The notes: generated by a model not told the origin, from the sequence alone. A stretch of DNA of 64,000 nt from Deltaproteobacteria bacterium (GCA_006226375.1 SBHC01000014.1:62001-126000); one strand, 5' to 3'; counted from the stretch's first letter, positions 8,889 to 18,202 are shown. Made by a program: numbers and translations.

Positions 8889-9258
8889 TCTTCTCTTCCC
8901 CCTCTACCATTCTCTCCACAACGCACTCACGCAAGGTTCACTTGCTGTGCCTTGTGGCTCCCTGTATCCATCGCAAGCATCAAAGATGTGTCCTACTTTT
9001 TGGATTCGTCCAAAAAGCCGGACTTCATTGTTGGATATTCTCCTTTCGTCTTTTGTTACCCCATCGCTTATGTTGTTTGGAAGCTAAGGCTTTTGTCTTG
9101 TTGGGGAGTTGTGCACGGATCTTGCTGTGGAGGTTGTCATTGTTTGGAACGCTTGGAAAACAATCTCCTGGGAATACATGGGAAGATCGTGTACCCAAAC
9201 AAGGAGAGCGTACTGGCTCTTTGGAAAGACCACCCGCTGAAATGAAGGAGTTCGCGTG
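8889..9258. other. Intergenic region with a perfect TTCG-loop inverted repeat
   Basis: This is 370 bp without a supported gene. It contains a perfect 8-bp hairpin at 8997-9016 (TTTTTGGA, loop TTCG, TCCAAAAA). The U run is in the 5' arm and the A run in the 3' arm, so it does not have the layout of an intrinsic terminator; it may be an RNA structure after the selenoprotein gene or a protein-binding palindrome. I see no convincing promoter for the downstream gene. Confidence 0.4.
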
Positions 9259-9768
9259 ATGAAGCGATGGAGTCAAGGGTTGATGTTGTTGGCAGTTGTA
9301 GGATTTGTGTTTTCCTCACAAGCTTCATCTGTGTCGGCTGCTCCCAAAGGTCGCAAACTTAAGAAGAATAACTTTAAAGCAGGTTATTGGTGGGGAGATG
9401 AAGAAGACGATTGGGTTCTTGAAAAAAAAGACGCAGCCAAGAAAGCAGGTCCCAAGTCAGGTTCTTGTGTGGGCGGCCTGTCGTTCAAGTGTGGGAAGAG
9501 CGCTGGTTGCAAGCGGTTCTTTGGCAAGATTAAGTTCCGTTGCAAGGCGAACAAGAAGCAGCTTCGCTCGATGTTCCACTCCTGCAAGAAGGCCAGCGTG
9601 GCTTACTGTCGCTCTTTGAAAAAGGCAAGCGCCAAAACCCGCCAGCGTTGCCTAACTGCGTTGTCGCGCAAATGCAAAGACGGTCAATCCGTTCAGAAAA
9701 CCTACCGAAGAACCTACAGAAGGCGACGAAGCCGCCGACGAGGTCGGTACGGAAGACGTCGTCGCTAA
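9259..9768 (+). CDS. Exported Cys-rich, strongly basic protein
   Basis: Protein of 169 aa with a signal peptide (KRW, hydrophobic LMLLAVVGFVF, then SSVSAAPKG). A Lys/Asp/Glu-rich stretch with GYWWGDEEDDW follows, then a Cys-rich basic part with cysteines alternately about 14 and 8 residues apart (CKKASVAYC, CLTALSRKC), and a C-terminal tail composed almost only of Arg, Tyr and Gly. There is no known family. The basic Cys-rich part resembles the truncated protein at the left edge. ATG 9259 is preceded by GAAGGAG at 8 nt. Lying directly after the selenoprotein gene, it could be one of its substrates, but that is inference. The Arg-rich tail might bind nucleic acid or anionic polysaccharide. Confidence 0.7.
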   Translation: MKRWSQGLMLLAVVGFVFSSQASSVSAAPKGRKLKKNNFKAGYWWGDEEDDWVLEKKDAAKKAGPKSGSCVGGLSFKCGKSAGCKRFFGKIKFRCKANKKQLRSMFHSCKKASVAYCRSLKKASAKTRQRCLTALSRKCKDGQSVQKTYRRTYRRRRSRRRGRYGRRRR

Positions 9769-10047
9769 AAAGTGATGTCTCTCTCATCCTACCTGTGAAG
9801 CCTCCCTCCAATACTCTTCCGTTTGTGTCCTCATCTACCTTGAATGGCTTGCCAGCCTTCAGCCCATTCCGCTCACGTTCGTTTTCTGTGGATTGAGTTT
9901 TTTCATTCTTTCGCTGCTTGAAAGGTTGGATGGAAATGGGAGCCTCTCTCCCTGTGTTTCTAACAACAGCGATACTTTTGCACATGGTATGAGGATGTAA
10001 ACTCATCATGTTGGACTCCTGGTTTTCTGAGGAGAATGAGGAAGCGA

Positions 10048-11835
10048 ATGTCTCAAACCAATCCTGTTTGTCCACGATGTGACTTCAACAACGACGAGGC
10101 CTACCGTCATTGTCCTCTATGTGGCTTTCCGTTGATGTGGGTGGCGGGCAAGTATCGGATCGAACGAGAGTTAGCGGAAGGTGGTATGGCGCAAGTGTAT
10201 CTCGCGCATCACACTGGGTTGGATTACGATACGGAACGTGTTGTCAAAGTCGTGAAACCCGAGGTGTTTGCCCACAAAGGAACCCGGCAGAGGTTCCATC
10301 AAGAAATACAGATCACCGCTGCTCTATCGCAACGCAACGAACACATTGTCCGTATTTACGACGACTTTGGCGAAGAAGAGGGTCTTGGACATTACTACGT
10401 AATGGAGTATCTGGAGGGGCTGCCTTTGGATGGGCTTCTTGCCACAAGACAAGGCCTGGATCTGCCTCTGGCCCTCCATATCTTCTTTCAGACCTCATTG
10501 GGTCTTCTCGCGGCCCATCGCAGCGACATCATTCACCGTGACCTCAAACCTGCTAACATTTTTTTGGTTCGAAGGCGCGCAGAACAGCGTCATGTCAAAT
10601 TGCTTGACTTTGGAATCGCTCGGCTCAAAGAGACCAACAGTGAGTTGACCCAGGGTATGATTGGAACGCCCCTGTACATGTCACCAGAGCAATGCCGGAA
10701 TGAAGAAATTGATCACCGCTCTGACATCTACGCTATGGGAATCATCCTCTTTGAGTTGCTTACGGGGCGTCCTCCTTATCGGTTTGACTCTCCAGATCCT
10801 GGGTCTCCTTTTGTGGTCATCACTGCACACTTAACTCAACCACCACGACCCATCGAAGAGTTGAAGCCCGAACTCGGATGGTTCTCTCCTGTTCTCATGC
10901 GTGCCCTGGCCAAAAAACCAGAGGAACGGTTTGCCAGCATGGAAGAGTTTTGGGAGTCGATTCGCAGCGTGGCTCCCGCTTCCTTTTCACTGCCCTCTCT
11001 CGACAGCAAAGGGATCTCCAACGATAACCTTCACAATCCAAGTGAGTTGGAGCTGCCCACCCCAGAGAAGTGGCTGGATACCACCTGGGACACCAAACCA
11101 TCGACGATTCAGCGTACACAGTCCACAAGTCGCGCTCCGTGGAGGAGGCTTTGGACGACAATTCTGCTCGTATGGGGTGGTTTGCTTCTGGGAGGTGGAG
11201 GGTTGTACTGGTTTGTTTTTCTCGAACCTTCGCTCCCTCCTTCACCAAGACGCACCCTTGTGGAGCGAACTGCCAAGCTTTCACGTCGAAATCGCAATCA
11301 TCCTTCCGTGGTTGCAGAAGAGTCAGGCGATGCTGGTGACAGGGAAATCGTCCATCGGAAAGACGATGAACCCAATGACGACGATGGAAACAATGAAGGA
11401 GAAGAGAAGACAATCCTTGCGCCTGTGCCCAAAAGCCGACAGCCCAGACGTTTCAAAGGCGTCCGTCGTCGAATGCAACGTCGTCGCAAACGAAAGAGAG
11501 TCAGTAAACCTCGAGTCCAACGCGCGGCAGAACATCCTACTTGTGGGCATGCCCCTGAGACACAGCGTTGGGTTGCAGCACGCCTGCAAGAACCTGGAAA
11601 AGGTAACGTTCAGATTAACTTTTTGGGGTGTTCGTCTTGTCGATTGGTTCGGAAGGGGAGGACGTATTGCTTGTTGCTGCCCAAAGCGAGGAAGCGGATG
11701 AAAATTTCAATGATTGGATACCAGCCTTGCCGGTTTTACGTGGGAACCAAGGCTCAAAGCATCCGATGGTCTCTCCGTTTGCAAGACCCCAACGAACTGG
11801 CTATTTTGGATTATCCATGCATCGAACAAAAATGA
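10048..11835 (+). CDS. Membrane-anchored Ser/Thr protein kinase with N-terminal zinc ribbon
   Basis: Protein of 595 aa. It begins with a zinc-ribbon-like element, CPRCDF...CPLCG, at about 8-29. The kinase domain spans about 35-300, with a glycine loop ELAEGGMAQVYLA, VVKVVK (Lys), HRDLKPAN (catalytic loop), DFGIAR (metal-binding DFG) and SPEQC before the RD-type C-lobe. A Pro/Thr-rich linker follows, a single membrane span near 380-400 (TTILLVWGGLLLGGGGLYW), and a basic exported C-terminal region with several Cys and a GNVQINFLGC segment. The kinase would face the cytoplasm. ATG 10048 has AGGA five bases upstream; ATG 10036 is the alternative. It converges with the beta-roll lipoprotein gene 7 bp away. 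Confidence 0.9.
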   Translation: MSQTNPVCPRCDFNNDEAYRHCPLCGFPLMWVAGKYRIERELAEGGMAQVYLAHHTGLDYDTERVVKVVKPEVFAHKGTRQRFHQEIQITAALSQRNEHIVRIYDDFGEEEGLGHYYVMEYLEGLPLDGLLATRQGLDLPLALHIFFQTSLGLLAAHRSDIIHRDLKPANIFLVRRRAEQRHVKLLDFGIARLKETNSELTQGMIGTPLYMSPEQCRNEEIDHRSDIYAMGIILFELLTGRPPYRFDSPDPGSPFVVITAHLTQPPRPIEELKPELGWFSPVLMRALAKKPEERFASMEEFWESIRSVAPASFSLPSLDSKGISNDNLHNPSELELPTPEKWLDTTWDTKPSTIQRTQSTSRAPWRRLWTTILLVWGGLLLGGGGLYWFVFLEPSLPPSPRRTLVERTAKLSRRNRNHPSVVAEESGDAGDREIVHRKDDEPNDDDGNNEGEEKTILAPVPKSRQPRRFKGVRRRMQRRRKRKRVSKPRVQRAAEHPTCGHAPETQRWVAARLQEPGKGNVQINFLGCSSCRLVRKGRTYCLLLPKARKRMKISMIGYQPCRFYVGTKAQSIRWSLRLQDPNELAILDYPCIEQK

Positions 11836-11842
11836 TAGAGCC

Positions 11843-13654
11843 TTACTGAGGACAGGCTGTACATTGGTTGGCGGTAGAGAGCTGTTTGGCGTTGCCCCCC
11901 AAAGAGGTCACGCCAGTTGCATCGACCTGATTGCTCGTTCCCCCCAACACTGTAATCTTCGCGGCAGTCGCAATGTTGCTGGAGCCACCACAAACCGTCG
12001 TATTTCTTCCGTTGGCTTTGACCTCGTTGTCCTGACCACCAATAATGCTTGCTGAGTTGCCGCGAACGATGTTGCGGCTTCCGCCCGCTACGGAGGAGAG
12101 AGCGCCGTTCGCTTCGTTGTGAATCCCTCCACCGACCCAGCCTTCTACGGCCTGCACTTGGTTCTCTTTGCCTCCTGAAATACTTCCGTATGTGCCATTC
12201 TCTGTCACTTTGTTGGTTTGGCCTCCTGTGATGGTGGACCATTTGCCACTGGCGCTGTTGGTGGAGCCCCCCAAGATCGTCGCAAATGTGACAAGGGACT
12301 TGTTGCTCTCACCGCCTACTACTGTGGAGTGTGCGGCTTTTGCTCCTGCATCACTGTTGAGACCGCTGTCTGTTTGTACGCCTGCCTCGTTGTCTTTTCC
12401 AGCAAGGACGACGCTCAAGGGACTGTACGCTCGGTTGGCGCTTCCACCTGTGATGCTCGACGCGTTGCCTTGAGCATCGTTGGCGCTTCCACCCACTACG
12501 CTGGAGAATTGTCCTGAGGCGATGTTTGCAGTTCCCCCAGAGACCGAAGATGCGTTGGCGTTGGCCTGGTTCTTGGAACCACCCAGTACAGCGGCGAGTC
12601 GGCCTTTGGCAACGTTGGCAGTTCCACCGCTGACCGATGCGAGATCTCCGGTGCTCTCATTGAGCTCTCCACCTTGTACACTTGAGTGAGCTCCCAACGC
12701 TTTGTTGTTTTTTCCACCGGTCACAGAGGCGTAGGGTCCACCTAGAGTGTTGGACTCTCCAAAGGCCACACCAGCATAGGAGTTATAGGAATGGTTGTCA
12801 CCCACGAGGAGGTTATGAGAGCCATTGCGTGAGATTACATTGGAGACTTGTTTGTTGTACCCGACGATCAGATTTCCATAGCCGTTGATTCGGCCCGTTT
12901 GTCCGGTACCGTTTGTGATTTGGACGTTGGCTCGATCGAACGTAATGGTTGCTTTGCCATCCTTCACAACCACGGTGAGATGCTGGAGAAGTTTTTGGAG
13001 GGTTTCGTTGGTGGAAGCGGATTCGCCTTTCTCTCCTTGGAGGATGTAAGTTTCGGCCAATGTAACCTCTGCACCACCTACAACGCCAACCAGTATGTAC
13101 AAACCTGTCATGAGAGCTTTCGGGAGTTTCATTGTGCGAGTCATGATTGCACCTTCTATCTTTGTCGTTTCCAATTGCAAACCATCTTGTTCCGTGAACG
13201 TTACGGACGGGTCATCTTTGCGGACTAGCTTCATGGTCTCGATTCTATCAAGGTTTTGGCCTTGGAGAACCCACCCTGTTCGGAAGCGTTGACGTGCACG
13301 CCGGGCTCCCGGCAATTGACCTGCCACGTTTACTGGTACTGTAGGGGGGGATTCGCTTCCATCTCCTTCGATGCTGCTGATTACAACTTGGCGAATGGAG
13401 GATGAATCCGTGGTGTTGGTATCGTTGGAGACGCCACCATCGTTGTTCTGTGAAGTGCCTGGCTTTCTGGGTTGGAACGTGGCGGGTGTACAGGTTTCCC
13501 CCGTGCAGAATCCGTTAGAGCCACATCGACCCGAGAGGCAATCGCTATCTCGCTCACACTGAAGATTGCACACATCGGGGGGAGCCAGGCAGCCCACTCC
13601 TATGACGCCGCTTAGCATGGCAAAGCTAAAGACGTACCTTAAGAGCCTTGGCAT
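11843..13654 (-). CDS. Lipoprotein with YadA-like beta-roll head repeats
   Basis: Protein of 603 aa. The signal peptide ends in lipobox IGVGC (Cys about 22), followed by a short Cys-rich module with the pattern CERDSDCLSGRC found in many Myxococcota surface proteins, then a Thr/Asn linker and a beta-sandwich-like region. From about residue 240 there are many repeats of about 14 residues with GG and N-x-A (SSVSGGTANIASG, SSVVGGSANDAQG), like the head repeats of YadA-type trimeric adhesins. No stalk or membrane-anchor domain follows; the lipid provides the anchor. Probable surface-exposed adhesin-like or structural protein. AAGGAG lies upstream of the ATG. It sits 59 bp after the PEGA-like gene on the same strand, probably co-transcribed. 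Confidence 0.8.
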   Translation of the reverse strand: MPRLLRYVFSFAMLSGVIGVGCLAPPDVCNLQCERDSDCLSGRCGSNGFCTGETCTPATFQPRKPGTSQNNDGGVSNDTNTTDSSSIRQVVISSIEGDGSESPPTVPVNVAGQLPGARRARQRFRTGWVLQGQNLDRIETMKLVRKDDPSVTFTEQDGLQLETTKIEGAIMTRTMKLPKALMTGLYILVGVVGGAEVTLAETYILQGEKGESASTNETLQKLLQHLTVVVKDGKATITFDRANVQITNGTGQTGRINGYGNLIVGYNKQVSNVISRNGSHNLLVGDNHSYNSYAGVAFGESNTLGGPYASVTGGKNNKALGAHSSVQGGELNESTGDLASVSGGTANVAKGRLAAVLGGSKNQANANASSVSGGTANIASGQFSSVVGGSANDAQGNASSITGGSANRAYSPLSVVLAGKDNEAGVQTDSGLNSDAGAKAAHSTVVGGESNKSLVTFATILGGSTNSASGKWSTITGGQTNKVTENGTYGSISGGKENQVQAVEGWVGGGIHNEANGALSSVAGGSRNIVRGNSASIIGGQDNEVKANGRNTTVCGGSSNIATAAKITVLGGTSNQVDATGVTSLGGNAKQLSTANQCTACPQ

Positions 13655-13713
13655 CCCGTTTCTCCTTTTTTCATATCCGGTACTTGATTGTTCATATCCC
13701 TTACCTCAGCCCC

Positions 13714-14844
13714 TCATGGTTTGAACACAATGGATGACTTCGCTTGTGCTCTTGATAAGGAAGGTGGTGTGGGGGGCTTTGTCGGGCGAGCGTACAGAAT
13801 CGCTCCAATGACCAAACTAAGCGCTCCTGCTGTCCCCACTCCAATGCCAGCACCGTATTTGCTCACCGCATCTTGATGTTCAGCTACCAAATTGTTGCGT
13901 TGTGCGCTTGTCGTTTGCGCTGTTTCTAAGTCATAGGAAGAGAGCTGTTGTTGGAGATCTCGTGCAGCCTGATTGTTTTGTTCGTTCTCTAGTATTCCCC
14001 AAGTGACCAAGCCGATTCCGGCAGCCAATGCCAAAGACCCTCCCACCAACAGGGCGATGCCAGGGACTCGATTGGGGTGGGCAGCTTTGACTACAACGGG
14101 TCGCTGTAGGAGCGCAGGTGGGTTTTGGGCGTTCCTAACTGGCGGAGCGCAATTCACAACGTTGGGGGGATCTCCACGTGTGAGCTTCAACACTCTTGCA
14201 ACGTTGCCTCCCTCTGTATGCTGACAAAGAATCGTGTAGCTTCCAGGTCGAAGCTTGATTTGCCAAAGCTGGCTCTGTTGCTCGATCGTCTCGAAACGGT
14301 AACCGCCTGTGACGGACACTTTGGCCGAACGCTTTCCCGTATTCACTGTCACCTGTGTGTAGCCGACGTTTTCGTTGACTTGGTTGCGAATATAAACGGA
14401 TAGGTTCTTCTGGCTGGTGTCTGCATAGTACCGATTCTTGAGCAGTGTCTGGACGAACAACAAAGCCTGTTCGTACCAATATGACTTGCGAACCGCAGAC
14501 GACTCTGTCTTGGCCTGGCGCTGCATGCACAACGCTGCGTTGCGTAGAAACTGATTGAGGTCCGAGAGTTCTTCTGTGTTGTGTCTTTTTTTGCTCTGCA
14601 GCGCTTGAGCCAATGTGTTGTAACACCGGGCTGCGCGGACAAATTGTTTCTTGCTGTACAGGGTACGACACAGCGTTCGGGTTGCCGCTGAAGCTGTTCC
14701 CATTCCAAGGATGGCAGAGAACATCACCACCCATGCCAACTGGGGAAAGGGCAACCCTTGCCCCATTTTCCATTTCGGTCGCTTCTGGCGATCTTCACAA
14801 CAGCTCTTCGTTGTGGATGAAGGAGGACGTTGCATTTGGCTCAT
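13714..14844 (-). CDS. PEGA-like membrane protein with two C-terminal membrane spans
   Basis: Protein of 376 aa. An N-terminal hydrophobic signal (FPQLAWVVMFSAILGMGTASA) is followed by a helical TPR-like part (LCRTLYSKKQFVRAARCYNTLAQAL), then a small beta-rich region (VTVNTGKRSAKVSVTGGY, IKLRPGSYTILCQ) that looks like a PEGA or carboxypeptidase-regulatory-type domain, and two membrane spans near the C-terminus (VPGIALLVGGSLALAAGIG; GIGVGTAGALSLVIGAILY). This architecture is common in Myxococcota but has no defined function. Start ATG 14844 has AAGGAGGG five bases upstream; the 27-residue extension to 14925 is not supported. It leads the beta-roll lipoprotein gene, suggesting a joint envelope role. 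Confidence 0.7.
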   Translation of the reverse strand: MSQMQRPPSSTTKSCCEDRQKRPKWKMGQGLPFPQLAWVVMFSAILGMGTASAATRTLCRTLYSKKQFVRAARCYNTLAQALQSKKRHNTEELSDLNQFLRNAALCMQRQAKTESSAVRKSYWYEQALLFVQTLLKNRYYADTSQKNLSVYIRNQVNENVGYTQVTVNTGKRSAKVSVTGGYRFETIEQQSQLWQIKLRPGSYTILCQHTEGGNVARVLKLTRGDPPNVVNCAPPVRNAQNPPALLQRPVVVKAAHPNRVPGIALLVGGSLALAAGIGLVTWGILENEQNNQAARDLQQQLSSYDLETAQTTSAQRNNLVAEHQDAVSKYGAGIGVGTAGALSLVIGAILYARPTKPPTPPSLSRAQAKSSIVFKP

Positions 14845-15288
14845 ATGTTCCCTCCTTCCTTGTACAATACCTTGATCTTCATGAAAAAACTCCACAGTGG
14901 GATGGATTCTGAAACAAACTTTCACAAAATCAATATGCCTTGTCTAACTGCTCTTAAAATAAAAATATTTCATGTTGTGTCAAGACTTTGTTTCTTGTTG
15001 GTTTCTTTTTTTAGATAAATGTTAGACATGTGGGGTGTTGGCAGGAACTTTGTTGGCGAGGAGAGTGGTGCAGATTGCTTGTCTCTGCCCTGATTCTTCC
15101 CCTTCCTTCCTCCTTGTATTCTATTCCCAGTCGTGCGACACTTTTCCCATGTAGGTGCACAAGTTGGGGGTGCCGCAACACCCTCTGTGCTGTTTGTGTT
15201 GATAGGATTGTAGGTCCTGTCCTGGATGGCCGTTTGTTTCTTTCATACGAGCCTTCTTGATTTTGTTGTCCTTGAGTAGGGGTAAGCC
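14845..15288. other. Divergent intergenic region between PEGA-like and MopE-like genes
   Basis: This is 444 bp with no supported gene. It is AT-rich at 14920-15025 and holds the leftward promoter candidate listed separately. A rightward promoter for the gene at 15289 should also lie here, but no clear -35/-10 pair was seen. Confidence 0.5.
14956..14983 (-). promoter_or_regulatory. Candidate sigma-70-type promoter for the leftward pair 14844-11843
   Basis: On the minus strand, a perfect TTGACA (plus-strand 14978-14983) and TATTTT (14956-14961) are separated by 16 bp in the most AT-rich stretch of the divergent region. The predicted start of transcription is about 100 bases before ATG 14844. 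Confidence 0.5.
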
Positions 15289-18177
15289 ATGCGTTGGTTG
15301 CCAGGTCTTGTTGTGGTGCTGGGTCTTGTGGTGATGTCGGTGGGATGTTCTCCCAATGTATCTGTGACCATCCCAGGTTGTGAAACCTGTCCTGAGCGGT
15401 GCTTGCAAGATACGGACAAAGGGAAGTGTGTGGCGTGTCTCAAAGACGAGCACTGCCGCGACAACGAAAGTTCTTCCAAGATCTGTACCCAAGACAACAA
15501 GTGTGTCTGTGGGACGGACAACGATTGCTCGTCAGGCCAGCTGTGCAACGGCGCAGGAGGGTGTGTCGAGTGCAAGTCCAACAAAGATTGCACCAACGAA
15601 GACCGCTCCGTTTGTGTCTCCAACAAGTGCGCAAAGTGTGAGCCCAAGCAAAGCCGAGCGTGTGCTCCTGAAGGTGTCACCGTTTGCAAGAAGGGACTTC
15701 AAACTTGCATCGGTGGTGACCTGTGGAACGAGTGCGAAGGTTGGACCACCTGCAAAGCCGGTGAAAAGTGTGAGAACGAAACCTGCGTTCCTGACTGTCC
15801 TTCGCCGGCGCCTTGTAAGGATGGCGAGACCTCCTGCGAGTCCAAAGCCGGTGAAGTGCCCGGCCAGTTCAAAACGTGTGGGACGGATGACAAAGGTTGC
15901 CCTGTGTGGAAAGCGGCGGAAGCCTGCAAAGACACCGAAGTGTGTGACAAAGGTTCTTGTGTCCCTTACACCTGTCCTCCTGCAGAGTGCAAAGACAAAG
16001 ACACTCGCTGCGACGCCAAAACCCACACCCAAACCTGTGGCAAGAACACGTTGGGTTGTCTCGTATGGCAAGCCAAGCAACCTTGCGCAAGCAAAGAGTT
16101 CTGCAGCGCGACCACAGGAACGTGTGTGTTGTGTGAGCCGAAAGAACAAGTCAGTTGCTACAACGCGGATCCTGCGACCAAGGGTGTGGGCGAGTGCAAA
16201 GAGGGCACCCAAATCTGTGCCAGTGATGGTTCGGGATACGGCCCCTGTACCGGAGAAGTTGGGCCCAAAACAGAGGTCTGTGGCGACGACAAAGACAACA
16301 ACTGCGACGGCGTCAAAGACGAGAATTGCCCCTGCGACTTCGAGAGCAAGGCCGAAGGTGTGTGCAAAGGTTCTGTGCGTGACGCCAAGGGCGTTTGCCA
16401 GACTCCCAAAGATTACAGCAAAACCGAAAAATGCGGCGACGCGTTGGACAACAACTGTGACGGCGTGGTCGACGAAGTGTGCCCGTGCAAGTATCTCGGA
16501 AAAAGTGACGGTGAATGTGGAAAGGCCCAAAGCGACAGCAAAGGTGTGTGCCAGGCTCCACCCAAGTACGCAGCCACAGAAACGTGCGGCGATGGGCTAG
16601 ACAACAACTGCGACGGCGTCGTCGATGAGGGTTGCCCCTGCAACTACAACAGCAAGGCCGATGGTGTCTGCAAGTCAGCCAAGCGGGACAACATTGGAAC
16701 GTGCACGAAGCCGTTGGGGTATAGCGCCATCGAAATCTGTGGTGACTCGTTGGACAACAACTGCGATGGCGTTGTTGATGAAGGTTGCCCCTGCAACTAC
16801 AACAACAAGGCCGATGGTGTCTGCAACACCGCCACACGTGACAGCAAAGGTGTGTGTCAGGCTCCAGCGAAGTATGCGGCCACGGAAACTTGCAACGATG
16901 GCTTCGACAACAACTGTGATGGCGCCATTGATGAGGGTTGTTTCTGCAACTACCTGGGCAAAAAGGATGGCGTCTGCGCGCAAGCTCAGAAAGACAGCAA
17001 CGGAACATGCCTGAAGCCAAGCAACTACAGCGCCACGGAGATTTGCAACGACAACCAGGACAACAACTGTGATGGGATCTACGATGAGGGTTGTCCTTGC
17101 AACTACAACCTCAACCCCATTGGTGAGTGTGTCAAAGGCAAGCTGGACAACCTGGGGATTTGCCAGCCACCCTCCACCTACAGCGCCAACGAAATTTGCG
17201 GCGATGGTCTGGACAACGATTGCAACGGTACTGCCGATGAAAACTGTACACCCAGCCAGGAAGTGAAGTCGTCCATTAACACAACGAATGGAACCGTTGA
17301 TGGGAAGTCCACCACGGCGTGGAATTCATCCACGGGAACCTTTACCTTCTCCAGCTTCAAGATTCCAGCAGGTAGCACCGTGCGGGTGACAGGTACACGT
17401 CCTCTGATCATTGAAGTGACTGGAAATGTCCAAATTGATGGCGTCCTTGATGCCTCTGGTGAAAACGGTATCCAAGGCACAGGTGGTGCAAGCAGTGGCG
17501 TGGGTGGAAGCGGTGGAACAGGTTGCTGTGGCGGAGCCAACGGTGGCAAAGGTGGCAGCAGTTACACCGGAGCTGGCACTCGTGGAAGTGGACCGGGCGC
17601 TGGTGGAAACGGAACCGCTCGCAGCAGCAGCCAATACTACAACGGTGGGCACGGCGGTGGTGGTGGTCATGCGACAGCCGGAGGTCCTGGGTTTAATGCG
17701 ACTCACACAGGCAACCCTGGCTCGGGTGGTTCATCGTATGGTAACACCCAGATCTCCACGCTTCAGGGCGGCAGCGGAGGCGGTGGTGGGTCCGGTGGAA
17801 AAGGTGGCAATGCGTACCATTACGGCGGTGGTGGAGGCGGCGGTGGCGGCGGTGCTGTCAAGATTACCGCAAGCGGCAACATCGTGATCGGTGCGCAAGG
17901 TGCGATTCGTGCGGACGGCGGCAAAGGTGGTCGCTGTCAAAACACGGGAGCTTGGGCCGGCGGCGGCGCAGGTTCAGGCGGAACCATCTGGCTTCGTGCC
18001 GCTTCCATCTCCAACGGCGGGGAAGTCTCAGCCATCGGCGGTGTTAATTGCTTCCTCAACGGCGGCAGCGCCCTAGATGGAAAAGGTGGAGACGGTCGTA
18101 TCCGTGTCGATACCCAAGGTTCAGTTACCCCTGGAGGTACCTTCAAGCCTTCCATCGGCTTTGTGGGCTCGAAATAA
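15289..18177 (+). CDS. Large lipoprotein with Cys-rich modules, seven MopE-like repeats and a Gly-rich C-terminal domain
   Basis: Protein of 962 aa. The signal peptide ends in lipobox VMSVGC (Cys 20). Residues about 25-330 are Cys-rich, with C-x2-D-x-D-C modules (CGTDNDCSSGQLC, CKSNKDCTNEDRSVC). Then come seven repeats of about 50 residues carrying the putative metal-binding motif DNNCDGxxDE (for example GDGLDNNCDGVVDEGCPC; the last copy is DNDCNGTADE). The DNA of the repeat block (about 16270-17245) is a visible tandem repeat of about 150 bp. The C-terminal 300 residues begin with a beta-helix-like stretch and are very rich in Gly, with runs such as GGGGGGGGGG. Related motifs occur in the copper-binding protein MopE and many Myxococcota surface proteins; acidic Asn/Asp motifs suggest Ca or other metal binding. 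Its role is unknown. Confidence 0.85.
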   Translation: MRWLPGLVVVLGLVVMSVGCSPNVSVTIPGCETCPERCLQDTDKGKCVACLKDEHCRDNESSSKICTQDNKCVCGTDNDCSSGQLCNGAGGCVECKSNKDCTNEDRSVCVSNKCAKCEPKQSRACAPEGVTVCKKGLQTCIGGDLWNECEGWTTCKAGEKCENETCVPDCPSPAPCKDGETSCESKAGEVPGQFKTCGTDDKGCPVWKAAEACKDTEVCDKGSCVPYTCPPAECKDKDTRCDAKTHTQTCGKNTLGCLVWQAKQPCASKEFCSATTGTCVLCEPKEQVSCYNADPATKGVGECKEGTQICASDGSGYGPCTGEVGPKTEVCGDDKDNNCDGVKDENCPCDFESKAEGVCKGSVRDAKGVCQTPKDYSKTEKCGDALDNNCDGVVDEVCPCKYLGKSDGECGKAQSDSKGVCQAPPKYAATETCGDGLDNNCDGVVDEGCPCNYNSKADGVCKSAKRDNIGTCTKPLGYSAIEICGDSLDNNCDGVVDEGCPCNYNNKADGVCNTATRDSKGVCQAPAKYAATETCNDGFDNNCDGAIDEGCFCNYLGKKDGVCAQAQKDSNGTCLKPSNYSATEICNDNQDNNCDGIYDEGCPCNYNLNPIGECVKGKLDNLGICQPPSTYSANEICGDGLDNDCNGTADENCTPSQEVKSSINTTNGTVDGKSTTAWNSSTGTFTFSSFKIPAGSTVRVTGTRPLIIEVTGNVQIDGVLDASGENGIQGTGGASSGVGGSGGTGCCGGANGGKGGSSYTGAGTRGSGPGAGGNGTARSSSQYYNGGHGGGGGHATAGGPGFNATHTGNPGSGGSSYGNTQISTLQGGSGGGGGSGGKGGNAYHYGGGGGGGGGGAVKITASGNIVIGAQGAIRADGGKGGRCQNTGAWAGGGAGSGGTIWLRAASISNGGEVSAIGGVNCFLNGGSALDGKGGDGRIRVDTQGSVTPGGTFKPSIGFVGSK
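16270..17245 (+). repeat. Tandem coding repeat, seven units of about 150 bp
   Basis: Units share a core GACAACAACTGCGACGGCGT (with variants) followed by GATGAGGGTTGCCCCTGCAA-like sequence and a segment coding (A/S)KADGVC. Units differ by many synonymous changes, so the array is old rather than a recent expansion. Confidence 0.75.
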
Positions 18178-18202
18178 TCCAACCTCTCCAACGGCGGGAC
18201 GG

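Noticed and set aside
8997-9016. Intrinsic terminator after the selenoprotein gene
   Set aside because: The U run is in the 5' arm and no U tract follows the hairpin.
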